NCBI GenBank assembly: GCA_965116685.1
Contig: OZ220707.1
Location: 992,001 to 1,056,000, forward strand
Reading direction: 5' to 3'
DNA from: Bin80 sp965116685
Lineage (GTDB): Bacteria; Bacteroidota; Rhodothermia; Rhodothermales; Bin80
Length of the DNA stretch: 64,000 nt
Shown here: one piece after another, positions 18,077 to 27,665 of the stretch
Layout of the letters: every line of letters begins with the position of its first letter
Numbering within the stretch: position 1 is the stretch's first letter
Translations under genes and position numbers: made by a program
Notes under the pieces: model-generated
Databases searched by the model: none
Told to the model about the DNA's origin: nothing
The model's input: only the letters and a program-made list of their open reading frames with translations

Positions 18077-19156
18077 CTATTGATACTCAATAAGTGGGGA
18101 TACAGGGGAAGTTTCCTTATCTGCCAATGACGCGATGATCCTGCCTGCAATAGATCGGAACGCTTGGGCGGATCCACTGGAAGGCGCTGATAACACAATC
18201 GGGCGCCCCTCGTCACCTGAGACCCGCAGAGGTTCCTCCAAGGGAATCTTACCGAGCAGTGGAATACCGGTTTCGGTTGCAAGACGGTCAGCGCCTCCAT
18301 CCCCAAAAAGAAAATACTTGCGCTCGGGGAGATCTGAAGGGGTGAACCATGCCATGTTCTCAATAATCCCCAGAACGGGCACATTTACTTTTGAAAACAT
18401 CACCAGGCCTTTCCTTGCATCTGTCAGAGCCACTTTCTGTGGCGTTGAGACAATGACGGCACCCGCTAACTTAACCGTCTGCACAATCGTAAGCTGAATA
18501 TCCCCTGTACCTGGCGGTAAATCCAGCAGGAGAAAATCAAGGTCTCCCCACTCCGCATCATTTAGAAACTGTCGGACAGCTCCAGAGACCATTGGACCGC
18601 GCCAAATCACGGCTTCAGAATCATCCACCAATAACCCCATTGAAAGTACATGTACACCGTGTTTGATGATCGGAACGATTTTTCGTTGATCATTGACACG
18701 CGGTTTCTCTCCCTCCAGCCCAAACATCACCGGCACACTTGGACCGTATATATCCGTGTCTACCAGTCCTGTCCGATAGCCTTCCGCTGCAAGAGCCACG
18801 GCAATATTTGTTGCTACCGTACTTTTGCCAACTCCTCCCTTACCTGAAGCAATGGCAATCATGTGCCGGGCTCCAAGCTTTAGCTGCTGTGTATGCCCCT
18901 TGGAGTGGGTCAACTCAATTTGAATCTCCACATCCTCCCCGAACTCAGACCGAATCGCTTCTCTGCACTGATGGACAACAGTTTTGGAAAATGCAGTCCC
19001 TGGTTGGGAAATAGAAAGCTTAAACGCGATGGTCCGGCCATCAATCACGACATCCTTCACAGAGCCAAGCCGAGTAATATCGCTGTCCCGCTCCGGGTCC
19101 CGTATCCTGCTCAAGGTCTGATAAACAGCTTTACGTCTGATCGTTTTTCGATTCAT
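18077..19156 (-). CDS. Mrp/NBP35-type Fe-S cluster carrier ATPase
   Basis: The 359-residue protein begins with a MIP18/DUF59 domain (LSRIRDPERDSDITRLGSVKD, residues about 10-85). It continues with a P-loop ATPase: deviant Walker A GKGGVGKST, DTDIYGPSVPVMFG, LLLDLPPGTGD and IIENMAWF. It loads and transfers Fe-S clusters in the cytoplasm. The CxxC found near the C-terminus of many relatives is not obvious (ENMAWFTPSDLPERKYFLFGDGG), as in some Bacteroidota-type Mrp proteins. The adjacent NifU-domain gene supports the role. Confidence 0.93.
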   Translation of the reverse strand: MNRKTIRRKAVYQTLSRIRDPERDSDITRLGSVKDVVIDGRTIAFKLSISQPGTAFSKTVVHQCREAIRSEFGEDVEIQIELTHSKGHTQQLKLGARHMIAIASGKGGVGKSTVATNIAVALAAEGYRTGLVDTDIYGPSVPVMFGLEGEKPRVNDQRKIVPIIKHGVHVLSMGLLVDDSEAVIWRGPMVSGAVRQFLNDAEWGDLDFLLLDLPPGTGDIQLTIVQTVKLAGAVIVSTPQKVALTDARKGLVMFSKVNVPVLGIIENMAWFTPSDLPERKYFLFGDGGADRLATETGIPLLGKIPLEEPLRVSGDEGRPIVLSAPSSGSAQAFRSIAGRIIASLADKETSPVSPLIEYQ

Positions 19157-19365
19157 CCCCTCTCCATACCTCGATGATTCGATGGGTGGATTTGCATTTT
19201 AATGTCGCCTCGCTACAAAAATAGTAAAATCTGATTCCTGTTATCCTAAGATATGGGAATTGTATACATCTATAATTCCCCTCAATATCCTTTCCTGATT
19301 CGCTGTATCCGTTTTCCTGTGTCGTCAACACAGCTTCAAGTTTAAGCGCTCTTTCGCGTCTGCTG

Positions 19366-20340
19366 CTACTTTATGACACCTGTCTTGAAAATTCTCAATG
19401 CCATGCCATGACATAGCCCCCACGGGCTCACTGTAATTGATTCCTGCCCCAGCAGGTTCATCACTTCCAAAAAAATCAGGATTGCAGCAGGAAATACATC
19501 CGCCCTGCCTTGGAGCTTTTCTGGGTTCAGGGCTAGAACGTCAGACATTGTCATACGAGTCAAGAACTCAAGCCAACATTTCACCTGGATACATGAAAGT
19601 TTATCTGAATGCTCCTCTTTCACCTGGAACCGTTTCCAATTCGGGTTCAATCTGTCAAATTTTATCGGAAGTTCTCCCGCACTCAATTCATGTTGTAACT
19701 CCAGCAAAAGACGATGTACATCGGATGCACCGACGAGGAGTCCCGTCTGACTTCCCGAAAAAGGTAGCCCAGTCAGCGATTTTTTGATGAATTCTGTGGC
19801 CCCTTTCAGTTCATTGGGGTCTGGAGGCTGAGAAGAAAAGTATCGTTCTGTAATACGCACGGAGCCGATATCTATACTGAATCGCTGAAGGATGCGTCCA
19901 TCTGGCATTCCTTCAACAATTTCCGTCGAGCCCCCACCTATATCACATGTAACAACCCTGTCTGCAACATTGGATAGCCCAGCAACTGCTCCTTCATAGC
20001 TTAAATCTGCTTCCTGCTCTCCAGAGAGTATCTCATAGTGCAATCCCATTCGTTCTCTTATGATCGTGACAATTTTATTCCCTGTATCCCGAGAAGCACT
20101 GGTTCCTGCCACAGCATACCTCTCCACTTGCCACTGATCCGCTGTAGAACGAAATTCCTGTAATGCCTGGACAAGACGTTCAATGGCCGGTTCCCTGAGA
20201 ATGCCGTGCGCATCCACACCTTCTCCAAGCCGAATCATTCGCCGCTCTTCCACAAGTGATTCCAATCTGCCACTGGAAGTCATCTCAGATATCAGAAGCT
20301 TTGCAGAATTTGTCCCGACGTCAATAGTTGCAAGCTTCAA
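19366..20340 (-). CDS. Ppx/GppA-family phosphatase
   Basis: A 324-residue protein of the sugar kinase/actin fold. Phosphate-binding motifs IDVGTNSAKLLI (N-terminal) and TCDIGGGSTEIVEG (about residue 140) are present, with GEGVDAHGILREPAIER and ALNPEKLQGRADVFPAAILI. Members hydrolyse polyphosphate or pppGpp. At about 320 residues it is the short two-domain form without the HD domain; which substrate it uses cannot be told. Confidence 0.9.
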   Translation of the reverse strand: MKLATIDVGTNSAKLLISEMTSSGRLESLVEERRMIRLGEGVDAHGILREPAIERLVQALQEFRSTADQWQVERYAVAGTSASRDTGNKIVTIIRERMGLHYEILSGEQEADLSYEGAVAGLSNVADRVVTCDIGGGSTEIVEGMPDGRILQRFSIDIGSVRITERYFSSQPPDPNELKGATEFIKKSLTGLPFSGSQTGLLVGASDVHRLLLELQHELSAGELPIKFDRLNPNWKRFQVKEEHSDKLSCIQVKCWLEFLTRMTMSDVLALNPEKLQGRADVFPAAILIFLEVMNLLGQESITVSPWGLCHGMALRIFKTGVIK

Positions 20341-20427
20341 GCTCTACCTCAATGGTGATCTTCCGAATAGATGAATGCTCACGATTCTGAGCCACCATAA
20401 AGGTACAAAACCTCTGAGGATCGGTTG

Positions 20428-21777
20428 TTATTGGGGGACCACTATAGTAGAAGCCCCAGTGGACGCCTCGACTGTGATTGCAGCACCTTGGCTCTGGACT
20501 GGAAACATTGCAACCCCCCATCGCTCAGGATAGTCAGGCTCATCCGAATTCCAGTTATTGTACGCGTGAGAGCCGTCCGATTCATAATGCAGTCTATAGA
20601 CTCCGGGTTCTAGTCTAAGAAATTCAATCTCCTTCCGATTCTTTCGAGCCCCACCTGCATGTACCGAATTTTCATAGGACATCTGCCACCGTATTCTTGA
20701 TTCTCCTGTACTTTCCTGCTTTTCGAGCCATGCGAGATCATATCCATTCTCAGGACCTGTAATCTCTCCTAAAGCGTAGAGTACCACCGCCGCCGTATCC
20801 TCCACGATGAACGGTTGTGCATACTGCTCGTCATCTCCCACTTGAGTGACACGAATGATCGGATCACGCTGCATCCAGGGATCAAACGTAGAAACCTCTT
20901 CTGTATCAGAGGTGCTTATGTGTAATCCCCATCCCTCAGGGTAAAACGGGGGGTTCCCCACCCAACTACCATAATGATGCGCGTTGTTGGTCACTGCAAT
21001 GGCGCGATAGACACCCGGGGGGAGAATACGCTGACCTTTGAAGATCCGATTTTCCTGTATCCCTCCCGCCCAATCTGTATTATCTCGGGAAAGCTGCCAT
21101 ACTACGTGCCCGCTCACTGCATCTTCAATACGTGAATAATCTACCGGTTGCACCTCGTCTTGGCTGCCCAATTGGCCGATTGCATGAATCTCGAATTCTG
21201 CCGAGCGATGGACTTCAAAAAGGATCTCTCTCTTTTCTTCACCGCGCAGAGATACAGCATCCCAGGTTTTATTATCAGAGTTGCTCGCTAAGGGACGTGT
21301 GATCGTTCGTAACGCATCTTTGTTGTCCGGCGCGTGAATCGTCACGTGCCACTTTCGGCGATCCTTCCGAAATGTCAAATTTGAACGACGCTGAAGCTGA
21401 CCGTACGAGGCAAAATTCAAAATGTACGAATCTGTATCCAGCACCAATTCCTCTTCATCCACATAAGCAAGGGACCCGTCCTGTCTCGTATTTGAGGCAT
21501 TCATGGACCATACAACTTCTCCCGTATGAGCACGGGTGATCCAGGAATATGCTGCCAGCCCAGTTGCTCCTTGGCGCTCATCAATGGACCCAACTGCATC
21601 AATAACAACCCGCAACGGTCCCGAGACCTGAAAAGCCTGTTGCGTCAGTTCACGAACATCAAGATCGGAGAGCATGATCGCTCCATGCGGTGGTGGAGAC
21701 TCGGAAAACAGCCTCACAATTACCAAGAAACCCAGACACACCAATACGATGACCTGAAACCGATTCCAACTACTCAT
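20428..21777 (-). CDS. hypothetical exported/anchored repeat protein
   Basis: A 449-residue protein with one N-terminal hydrophobic segment (FQVIVLVCLGFLVIVRLF), then a periplasmic or surface part. I see three similar modules of about 130 residues. The last two end in matching text: PGVYRAIAVTNNAHHYGSW...PPFYPEGWG and PGVYRLHYESDGSHAYNNW...EPDYPERWG, each preceded by AGGxxxNR. No family name is known to me. It is 87 bases upstream of the Ppx/GppA gene on the same strand. Confidence 0.75.
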   Translation of the reverse strand: MSSWNRFQVIVLVCLGFLVIVRLFSESPPPHGAIMLSDLDVRELTQQAFQVSGPLRVVIDAVGSIDERQGATGLAAYSWITRAHTGEVVWSMNASNTRQDGSLAYVDEEELVLDTDSYILNFASYGQLQRRSNLTFRKDRRKWHVTIHAPDNKDALRTITRPLASNSDNKTWDAVSLRGEEKREILFEVHRSAEFEIHAIGQLGSQDEVQPVDYSRIEDAVSGHVVWQLSRDNTDWAGGIQENRIFKGQRILPPGVYRAIAVTNNAHHYGSWVGNPPFYPEGWGLHISTSDTEEVSTFDPWMQRDPIIRVTQVGDDEQYAQPFIVEDTAAVVLYALGEITGPENGYDLAWLEKQESTGESRIRWQMSYENSVHAGGARKNRKEIEFLRLEPGVYRLHYESDGSHAYNNWNSDEPDYPERWGVAMFPVQSQGAAITVEASTGASTIVVPQ

Positions 21778-21964
21778 GATTGCGAAACTTGGCTACTACA
21801 AGTCCTTACGATAAGCCCCGAAGCAAAGTTGCCTTCTCTGCCCATCTGTAACAAATTTTTGCAAGTTAGGTAATAACTCGTTCAGGCACTTTATTAACGG
21901 GGTATTCCAGATCAGTTTTTCCAGAGTTCTTTCAAGAAAGGCACTCGTTGTTCTGTTCTGGCGC

Positions 21965-24115
21965 TTGTGGCGCTGGATTCCCCCGATTATATTTGCCCTA
22001 TTTCTCTGTGGCACGACCATCTTTGCCTATATGGGAGGTGTTGAGGAGACGGCGCTGCTGAGCACAAAAATTCTTTACCAGGTAGCCTTGGCCGTCTGTT
22101 TCCTTTGCCTATGGATTACCATTGCATATGCGATTCGAAACTCACGTCCGACCCCTGCTCAAGTATTCTGGCAGGTAATTCTAACGATCCTGCCCGCCTC
22201 TATTTTAGTCTTGCTGATCCTGAGGATTCCAGGAGATTTTTTAGACGTCGGCGTCCCAGCCGCCCCGATCGTCCATCTTAAGAGCACTCTTTTGAGTATG
22301 GTGTTCGCCGGAATGAGCTTCATTCTGGTCCAGCGATTCGGACACCTGGCCCGGTTTCGTCGTACCCGGCGAAGTGAACGAAACTGGCACCTGCTGATAC
22401 TTTTTGCCGGTCTCGCTTCCGTGATGATTGCTCCGTTCCATCATCATTTTGATGCTTTATCCTCCCCTTTCGTGGTCCCACTGGTTATTCTTTTCGGCTT
22501 GGCGACCCTTGCTGCAATCCTGTTCATTTTTTTGAATACCGTCCGTCTTGCATGGATCATCCGTCTACCGGTGAAGCAAAAGATGGGGGCACTCGGTCTG
22601 GGCATTGTTGTCGTCTGTTTAAGTGCGGCCACGTTACTGCTTCTGTTCAGACCTGATTGGGCCCCGATCTTAATCACTGAGCAGTCCCCCCCCGGTGCTT
22701 ATCTGTCTTTTTACAGCCTCCCGCTTATGGCGATTATTGTCCTGAGTATCACCTTTGGATTTATCTATGCACTGACCTCCGTACTATCCCTGATTTTTCA
22801 TTTGCCAACGATTGGAGACTATCAGCGAAGTGTGGATGAAATGGCAGCGATGCAGGCACTTACGGTTCTGGTACGTGAGGTCGCGGATCCTGAAAAACTC
22901 TACCACTGGGTTGTCTCAACCCCCGTCGAATCGGGACGTGGAAAAGCAGCATGGCTGACCATACAGGAATTGGAATCCGGGTCCCTGAAACCCCAGATTG
23001 TAGCTGCACACAACATCAAGGCATCGGTTGCGGCGGACCTATGTGATGTTGATGCCATCCATGAGGACGCCGCAAGAACCCGCGCCTTGGTTTCCATTCA
23101 AAATACTTCTTCTGACCGCAGAACTCAAAAAGGAAAATCAGGCAGGGTCATGAGCCTGTTGGCGATTCCGCTTGTCACCCGTACCGAGGTGCTCGGAACC
23201 CTGTTTGTTTCCCGTGATGTGGCCCATGCGTTTGAGAATGAAGACATTGAGTCCATTGGAGTCTTTGCATCACAGGCAACACTCGTACTCGAAAATGCCC
23301 GCCTATTGGAAGCAAAATTTGAGAGTGAACGCCTGGCAAGTGAGCTTGCCATCGCACGTGATGTACAACGACGCCTGCTGCCTCAGGCAATGCCCAGATT
23401 TTCTACTCTGAGTCTGGCGGCCTCCAGTACTGCGGCCCAAGAGGTTGGTGGAGACTATTATGATCTCCTTGAATTGGGTGAGGGGAAATTAGCCTTTATC
23501 ATTGCGGATGTCTCAGGTAAAGGCACCTCGGCGGCATTCTACATGGCGGAAATGCAGGGGGTTTTTCAAGCAGTGGCCCAGATTGCCCCAGATCCTCATG
23601 ATTTTTTCTGTCATGTAAACAAGGCACTGGGACGATCCCTGGAAAAGAATGTTTTCGTAACCGCGATTTATGGGGTCCTTGATTGCAACTCTGGTGCGAT
23701 TTCCATCGCACGCGCGGGACACCCCCCTGCGGCGTTTGTAGATGTGACCGGTCGTACAATGCTTTTACGCTCCGGTGGATTGGGCATCGGGCTGGATCGT
23801 AGTGAATTGTTCGCACAAACGCTGGAGGTTAAGCAACATGTATTTAATCCTGGAGATTTGATTGTTCTGTATACCGATGGCGTGACTGAAAGCCGCAACC
23901 CTAAAGGGGAAGAATTTGGATATGACCGTCTCCTGCAAAGTATTCAGTCTACCCGATATGAACGTGCACAGGGGGTACACGATGCGGTACGTCAAACTGT
24001 GGATCAGTTCCTAGGAGCGGAAAAGAAATATATTGATGATCTCACCTTACTGATTATCAAGTGGCACGGCCCTGAGCCCGTAATACATGATGCTGGAGAC
24101 AACCCCCTGCTTTAA
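21965..24115 (+). CDS. multi-pass membrane GAF-PP2C (SpoIIE/RsbU) serine phosphatase
   Basis: The 716-residue protein has about eight hydrophobic helices in residues 1-285, a GAF-like domain (about 295-440), a coiled coil (ARLLEAKFESERLASELAIA) and a SpoIIE phosphatase domain. Motifs include REVQRRLLP-type ARDVQRRLLPQAMPRF, GGDYYDLLEL, IADVSGKGTSAAFYMAEMQG, ARAGHPPAAF and LYTDGVTES. The start is a TTG at 21965; no ATG is available without losing the first helix, and the ribosome site is weak. It heads a second phosphatase-STAS-HATPase set. Confidence 0.92.
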   Translation: MWRWIPPIIFALFLCGTTIFAYMGGVEETALLSTKILYQVALAVCFLCLWITIAYAIRNSRPTPAQVFWQVILTILPASILVLLILRIPGDFLDVGVPAAPIVHLKSTLLSMVFAGMSFILVQRFGHLARFRRTRRSERNWHLLILFAGLASVMIAPFHHHFDALSSPFVVPLVILFGLATLAAILFIFLNTVRLAWIIRLPVKQKMGALGLGIVVVCLSAATLLLLFRPDWAPILITEQSPPGAYLSFYSLPLMAIIVLSITFGFIYALTSVLSLIFHLPTIGDYQRSVDEMAAMQALTVLVREVADPEKLYHWVVSTPVESGRGKAAWLTIQELESGSLKPQIVAAHNIKASVAADLCDVDAIHEDAARTRALVSIQNTSSDRRTQKGKSGRVMSLLAIPLVTRTEVLGTLFVSRDVAHAFENEDIESIGVFASQATLVLENARLLEAKFESERLASELAIARDVQRRLLPQAMPRFSTLSLAASSTAAQEVGGDYYDLLELGEGKLAFIIADVSGKGTSAAFYMAEMQGVFQAVAQIAPDPHDFFCHVNKALGRSLEKNVFVTAIYGVLDCNSGAISIARAGHPPAAFVDVTGRTMLLRSGGLGIGLDRSELFAQTLEVKQHVFNPGDLIVLYTDGVTESRNPKGEEFGYDRLLQSIQSTRYERAQGVHDAVRQTVDQFLGAEKKYIDDLTLLIIKWHGPEPVIHDAGDNPLL

Positions 24116-24152
24116 CTTAAGACCATTACCTATCTATTGACCGCAATTGCCC

Positions 24153-24524
24153 ATGAGTAACTTTTCTGTTGCATTCCGAGATACGGATACGGCCACCATA
24201 TTGGCCGTACGGGGGGAACTTGATGCCCACACCGCCCCTGAACTCGAATCCGCCATTAAAAAATGCCGGGATGAAGGAAAGATAAACCTCATTGTGAATG
24301 GGGGGGAACTTGACTACATCTCCAGTGCAGGGCTCGGCGTATTTATGGCATTCATTGAAGAAATCCGCACCTTGGGTGGAGACATTAAAATATGCGCCCT
24401 GAAATTGAAAATTTTCGATGTGTTCGACCTTCTGGGATTCCCCAAAATCTACCATATTGTCGAAACAGAAGAAGAGGCCCTGTCCCTTTTTGAGCAAGGG
24501 ATTCAACCGGTACAGGGGGACTAG
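24153..24524 (+). CDS. STAS-domain anti-sigma factor antagonist
   Basis: A 123-residue STAS protein; ATG 24153 is preferred to the TTG two codons earlier. The motif ELDYISSAGLGVFMAFIEE carries the phosphorylatable serine. It is 37 bases after the phosphatase gene and directly before the HATPase gene (ATG three bases after its stop), giving a compact partner-switching unit. Confidence 0.92.
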   Translation: MSNFSVAFRDTDTATILAVRGELDAHTAPELESAIKKCRDEGKINLIVNGGELDYISSAGLGVFMAFIEEIRTLGGDIKICALKLKIFDVFDLLGFPKIYHIVETEEEALSLFEQGIQPVQGD

Positions 24525-24526
24525 CC

Positions 24527-24973
24527 ATGGGCCGCGCGTCCATTACTCATACACTCGTTGTACCCAGTGAAACACGGCAACTGGCACAGGTGCGGAATTT
24601 TGTCGTGAAGCATGCGCGTCAGGCAAACGTGGGTGAGACGCACATTGAGGCGTTGCGTCTGGCGATTGACGAAGCCTGTGCCAATGTGATTGAGCATGCC
24701 TATCAGGGCAATCCAGGTGAAGAAGTACACCTTGCCATAACTATTGAACCAACACGGGTCGTCGTACATATCCGTGACCGTGGGCGCCCTTTTGATTGGG
24801 CAACCTACCGGCGACCCAATGTAATGGAGTTATCCCGCAAACGGAAATCCGGGGGACTCGGCGTAGATATCATCCGCCGCCTGATGGATGAAGTGGAATA
24901 TCTTAATCATGGAGACATCAATGAAATCAAGTTCGTTCGATTTCGTCAGTCTCATCATGATGATCTTCGGTAG
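24527..24973 (+). CDS. RsbW-like HATPase serine kinase
   Basis: A 148-residue HATPase_c_2 protein with N-box LAIDEACANVIEHAYQG, DRGRPFDW and G-box GGLGVDIIRRLMDEVEY. It should phosphorylate the STAS protein encoded upstream. Its last 47 bases overlap, tail to tail, the end of the methyltransferase gene on the other strand. Confidence 0.92.
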   Translation: MGRASITHTLVVPSETRQLAQVRNFVVKHARQANVGETHIEALRLAIDEACANVIEHAYQGNPGEEVHLAITIEPTRVVVHIRDRGRPFDWATYRRPNVMELSRKRKSGGLGVDIIRRLMDEVEYLNHGDINEIKFVRFRQSHHDDLR

Positions 24974-25688
24974 CATAGCCTGTGTAGAGGGACACGATCC
25001 CGAACGTGAGCGGCTCCGCCCGTGTTTGCTCAAACCCGCATTGTTGCAGCCGCGCCAAAAAGTTTTGCCCACTCGGAAAGACCTCAATTGAATCCGGCAA
25101 ATATGTATAGGGCCCGGTAACCCCGGAAAGTGCTCGCCCGATCCCGGGAAGGATCCACCTGGAATACATTCTATAGAGCATCCGGATGAGTCGATTTTTT
25201 GGCTGACTAAACTCAAGCACAACCAGCGGTGCCTGGGGTTTCAGGACGCGCTTTATGGACCGCAATCCTGCATCCAGGTTGGCAAAATTACGCACCCCAA
25301 ACGCCACGATGGCCCCATTAAAGCGATTGCTCTCAAATGGGAGCTGTTCCACCGAGGCTTTAACGAAGTGAATGTTTGCTTTATCATACCGGAATAATTT
25401 TCTTCGTGCTACCTGCAACATATCATCCGAAATATCCACCCCCACAATTTCTTCCGGTTCCAGTTCAAGCATTGCGAACGCCACATCGCCTGTCCCGGTA
25501 GCGACATCAAGAACTCGCTTCCCGAACTGGTTGCCCAGTCGCCGGATCGCCGCCGTGCGCCATACGCGATCCAAACCAAAGCTGAGCACACGATTCAGCT
25601 TGTCGTAGCGCTGCGCAATCGCATCGAACATGGTCGCCACTTCTGCTTCCTTTAATTCATTTTCTCCCACGGGTGGGTAATAGCGCAT
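24927..25688 (-). CDS. ubiE: demethylmenaquinone / 2-methoxy-6-polyprenyl-benzoquinol methyltransferase
   Basis: A 253-residue SAM methyltransferase. Family motifs: MFDAIAQRYDKLNRVLSFGLDRVWR, VLDVATGTGDVAFAMLE (SAM site), FGVRNFANLDAGLRSIKRVLKPQAPLVVLEFSQP and the YTYLPDSIEVFPSGQNF end region. It makes menaquinone (or ubiquinone) from the demethyl precursor; in this lineage menaquinone is the likely product, so menG is an equally fitting name. Confidence 0.95.
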   Translation of the reverse strand: MRYYPPVGENELKEAEVATMFDAIAQRYDKLNRVLSFGLDRVWRTAAIRRLGNQFGKRVLDVATGTGDVAFAMLELEPEEIVGVDISDDMLQVARRKLFRYDKANIHFVKASVEQLPFESNRFNGAIVAFGVRNFANLDAGLRSIKRVLKPQAPLVVLEFSQPKNRLIRMLYRMYSRWILPGIGRALSGVTGPYTYLPDSIEVFPSGQNFLARLQQCGFEQTRAEPLTFGIVSLYTGYATEDHHDETDEIERT

Positions 25689-26186
25689 CAGTCGTAAAAT
25701 CTTGGCCAGTTCTCAACGCTCCCGCCTCAATTCACACCGGAATTTGATGGGACACGCAATATCCTCTACAAAGTTCTCAACGAATAACCGGTCGTCTTGC
25801 CCTTCCACAATCAGGAACCCTCTTTATGAACCTAGCACTTCCGTCGGATTGCATGGGCAGAGCCTCAGGGGAGCGATGCATCAGAGATCATCTGTCTCCG
25901 ATTATTTCGGGCGAATAGGTTGCGATAAGAACAGATAAGAACGTGAGATAGCGATGGGTTGTACGGAATCATCTGGACCCTGTTGCCGGGTATCAGGTTT
26001 CATGATTCCCAGCGATGCATACGAGAGCGATGAGGAAAAATAACTCTGTAGTCAGGGAGCTTGTGGCCGTTATATTTCAAAAGAAGTTGCCCGCTAAGAG
26101 AGTGGGAGAGCTGGCAGCGTTATACTCCCTGCATTGCAGTGTAACTGAACCGCCGTCTGCCGAGCTCCTACACGTCTGATCCAGTA
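25689..26186. other. intergenic, no gene seen
   Basis: About 500 bases between the divergent ubiE and biotin-carrier genes. Only short non-conserved frames are present. It must hold the promoters for both flanking genes; I can mark none with confidence. Confidence 0.3.
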
Positions 26187-26684
26187 ATGACAAAAGAATT
26201 CCTTGTTGATATAGATGGCCAGCGGATACCGGTAACGCAGTCAGGAAATCAGCTCTGCGTGCTCGACAAGAATACCAGCGCATCGCTTGTGGAATTGCGA
26301 CCGGGTGTCTACAGCCTTGTACTTGACGGCAACAGTCACCTGATTCACATGGAGGAAGGACCGGGTTCCTTGATGACTATCAATGGACAAACCATCAATT
26401 CTGAAATTGTCAGTAAGCGATCTGAACTGATTCTGCACTATGGACAGCAAAAAGGAATTCAGGAAGCAGTCAATGAACTCCGGGCCCCCATGCCAGGATT
26501 AATCATGAACATCATGGTTCAAGCGGGCGAAGAGGTTGTTGAAGGGCAAGGACTGATTGTACTCGAAGCCATGAAAATGGAAAATGAACTGCGGGCTCCC
26601 TGTACAGGTCGAGTCAAACACATACATGCGCAGGAAAAAGATGCTGTAGCACTTGACGCAATTCTTATGGAATTTGAGTCATGA
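26187..26684 (+). CDS. biotin carboxyl carrier-type protein
   Basis: A 165-residue protein whose C-terminal 75 residues are a biotinyl domain with the biotinylation site EAMKMEN and the entry APMPGLIMNIMVQAGEEVVEGQ. The N-terminal part resembles the region ahead of the biotinyl domain in alpha subunits of acyl-CoA carboxylases. It would carry carboxybiotin for an acyl-CoA carboxylase, but no carboxylase gene is next to it. It overlaps the epimerase gene by four bases (ATGA). Confidence 0.88.
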   Translation: MTKEFLVDIDGQRIPVTQSGNQLCVLDKNTSASLVELRPGVYSLVLDGNSHLIHMEEGPGSLMTINGQTINSEIVSKRSELILHYGQQKGIQEAVNELRAPMPGLIMNIMVQAGEEVVEGQGLIVLEAMKMENELRAPCTGRVKHIHAQEKDAVALDAILMEFES

Positions 26685-27652
26685 ACGTACTGGTAACGGG
26701 CGCGACCGGGTTTTTGGGAAGTGAACTGGTGTATCAACTCCTGGAGGCAGGCTATCATATCCGGATTCTCAGGCGAGAAACCTCCAACTTAGACCTGCTG
26801 AGTCCTATAGTGAATGATATAGAACACGTGACCGGGGATGACATCACAGATCTGGATGCACTGCGTAGAGCGATGAAACATGTTCATGTGGTTTTTCATG
26901 TGGCAGGCAATGTGAACTTCAAGTCCAGATCCCTCAACCGTGTCAATGTCCAGGGGACCGCAGCCGTCGTAGATGCTGCCAGGGAAGCCGGAGTTGAACG
27001 ATTGGTGCATACATCCAGCGTTGCCGCGATTGGGACCTCTGAGGGGATTGTTTCGGATGAGAACACCGAATGGGAGAACGAGCCCTGGCCCTACGCGCAA
27101 AGTAAATACATGGCCGAACTGGAAGTGCAGCGCAGTATCGCCGAGGGACTTGATGCAGTAATTGTCAATCCATCCTTGATCCTGGGGCCGGACCGTAGTG
27201 GAGGCAAAGCCCTGAACCTTACCCATGACTATGCACTTACAATTCGTGCAGGAAAGATGTGGCTCTATCCCAGTGGCGGAACGAATGTTGTGGATGTAAC
27301 GGATGTCGCAGCCGGCCACCTCGCAGCATTGGAGCACGGGCGCACAGGCGCCCGCTATATCCTGGGGAACGAAACCCTCAGTTGGAAATCCATCATCTCT
27401 ATCTTGGCAGAAGCTCTGGGAGCCAAGCCTCCAAGGATCCCATTACCTTACAGCGTGGCCCTCACGGGAGGAATATTTGCAGATTTGTTGAGTTCCGTGA
27501 CAAAGAGACGCTTTCCTATGGGACGATCCACTGTGACCTATATCCTGAAAACGCGCGAGTACTCGAATAAGCGCGCCATCCAGGAACTTGGATGTTCATT
27601 CCGTTCCTTTTCCGAAACAGCTCAACGGGTCGCGGATTCGCTGAAAAGCTGA
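26681..27652 (+). CDS. NAD-dependent epimerase/dehydratase (dihydroflavonol-reductase-like)
   Basis: A 323-residue extended SDR protein: nucleotide site TGATGFLG at the N-terminus, FHVAGNVNFKS, catalytic YAQSK, and VNPSLILGPDRSG. It is translationally coupled to the biotin carrier gene. The substrate is unknown; relatives reduce or epimerise nucleotide sugars, sterols or flavonoid-like ketones. Confidence 0.88.
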   Translation: MNVLVTGATGFLGSELVYQLLEAGYHIRILRRETSNLDLLSPIVNDIEHVTGDDITDLDALRRAMKHVHVVFHVAGNVNFKSRSLNRVNVQGTAAVVDAAREAGVERLVHTSSVAAIGTSEGIVSDENTEWENEPWPYAQSKYMAELEVQRSIAEGLDAVIVNPSLILGPDRSGGKALNLTHDYALTIRAGKMWLYPSGGTNVVDVTDVAAGHLAALEHGRTGARYILGNETLSWKSIISILAEALGAKPPRIPLPYSVALTGGIFADLLSSVTKRRFPMGRSTVTYILKTREYSNKRAIQELGCSFRSFSETAQRVADSLKS

Positions 27653-27665
27653 GGGGAGCTTTCTA

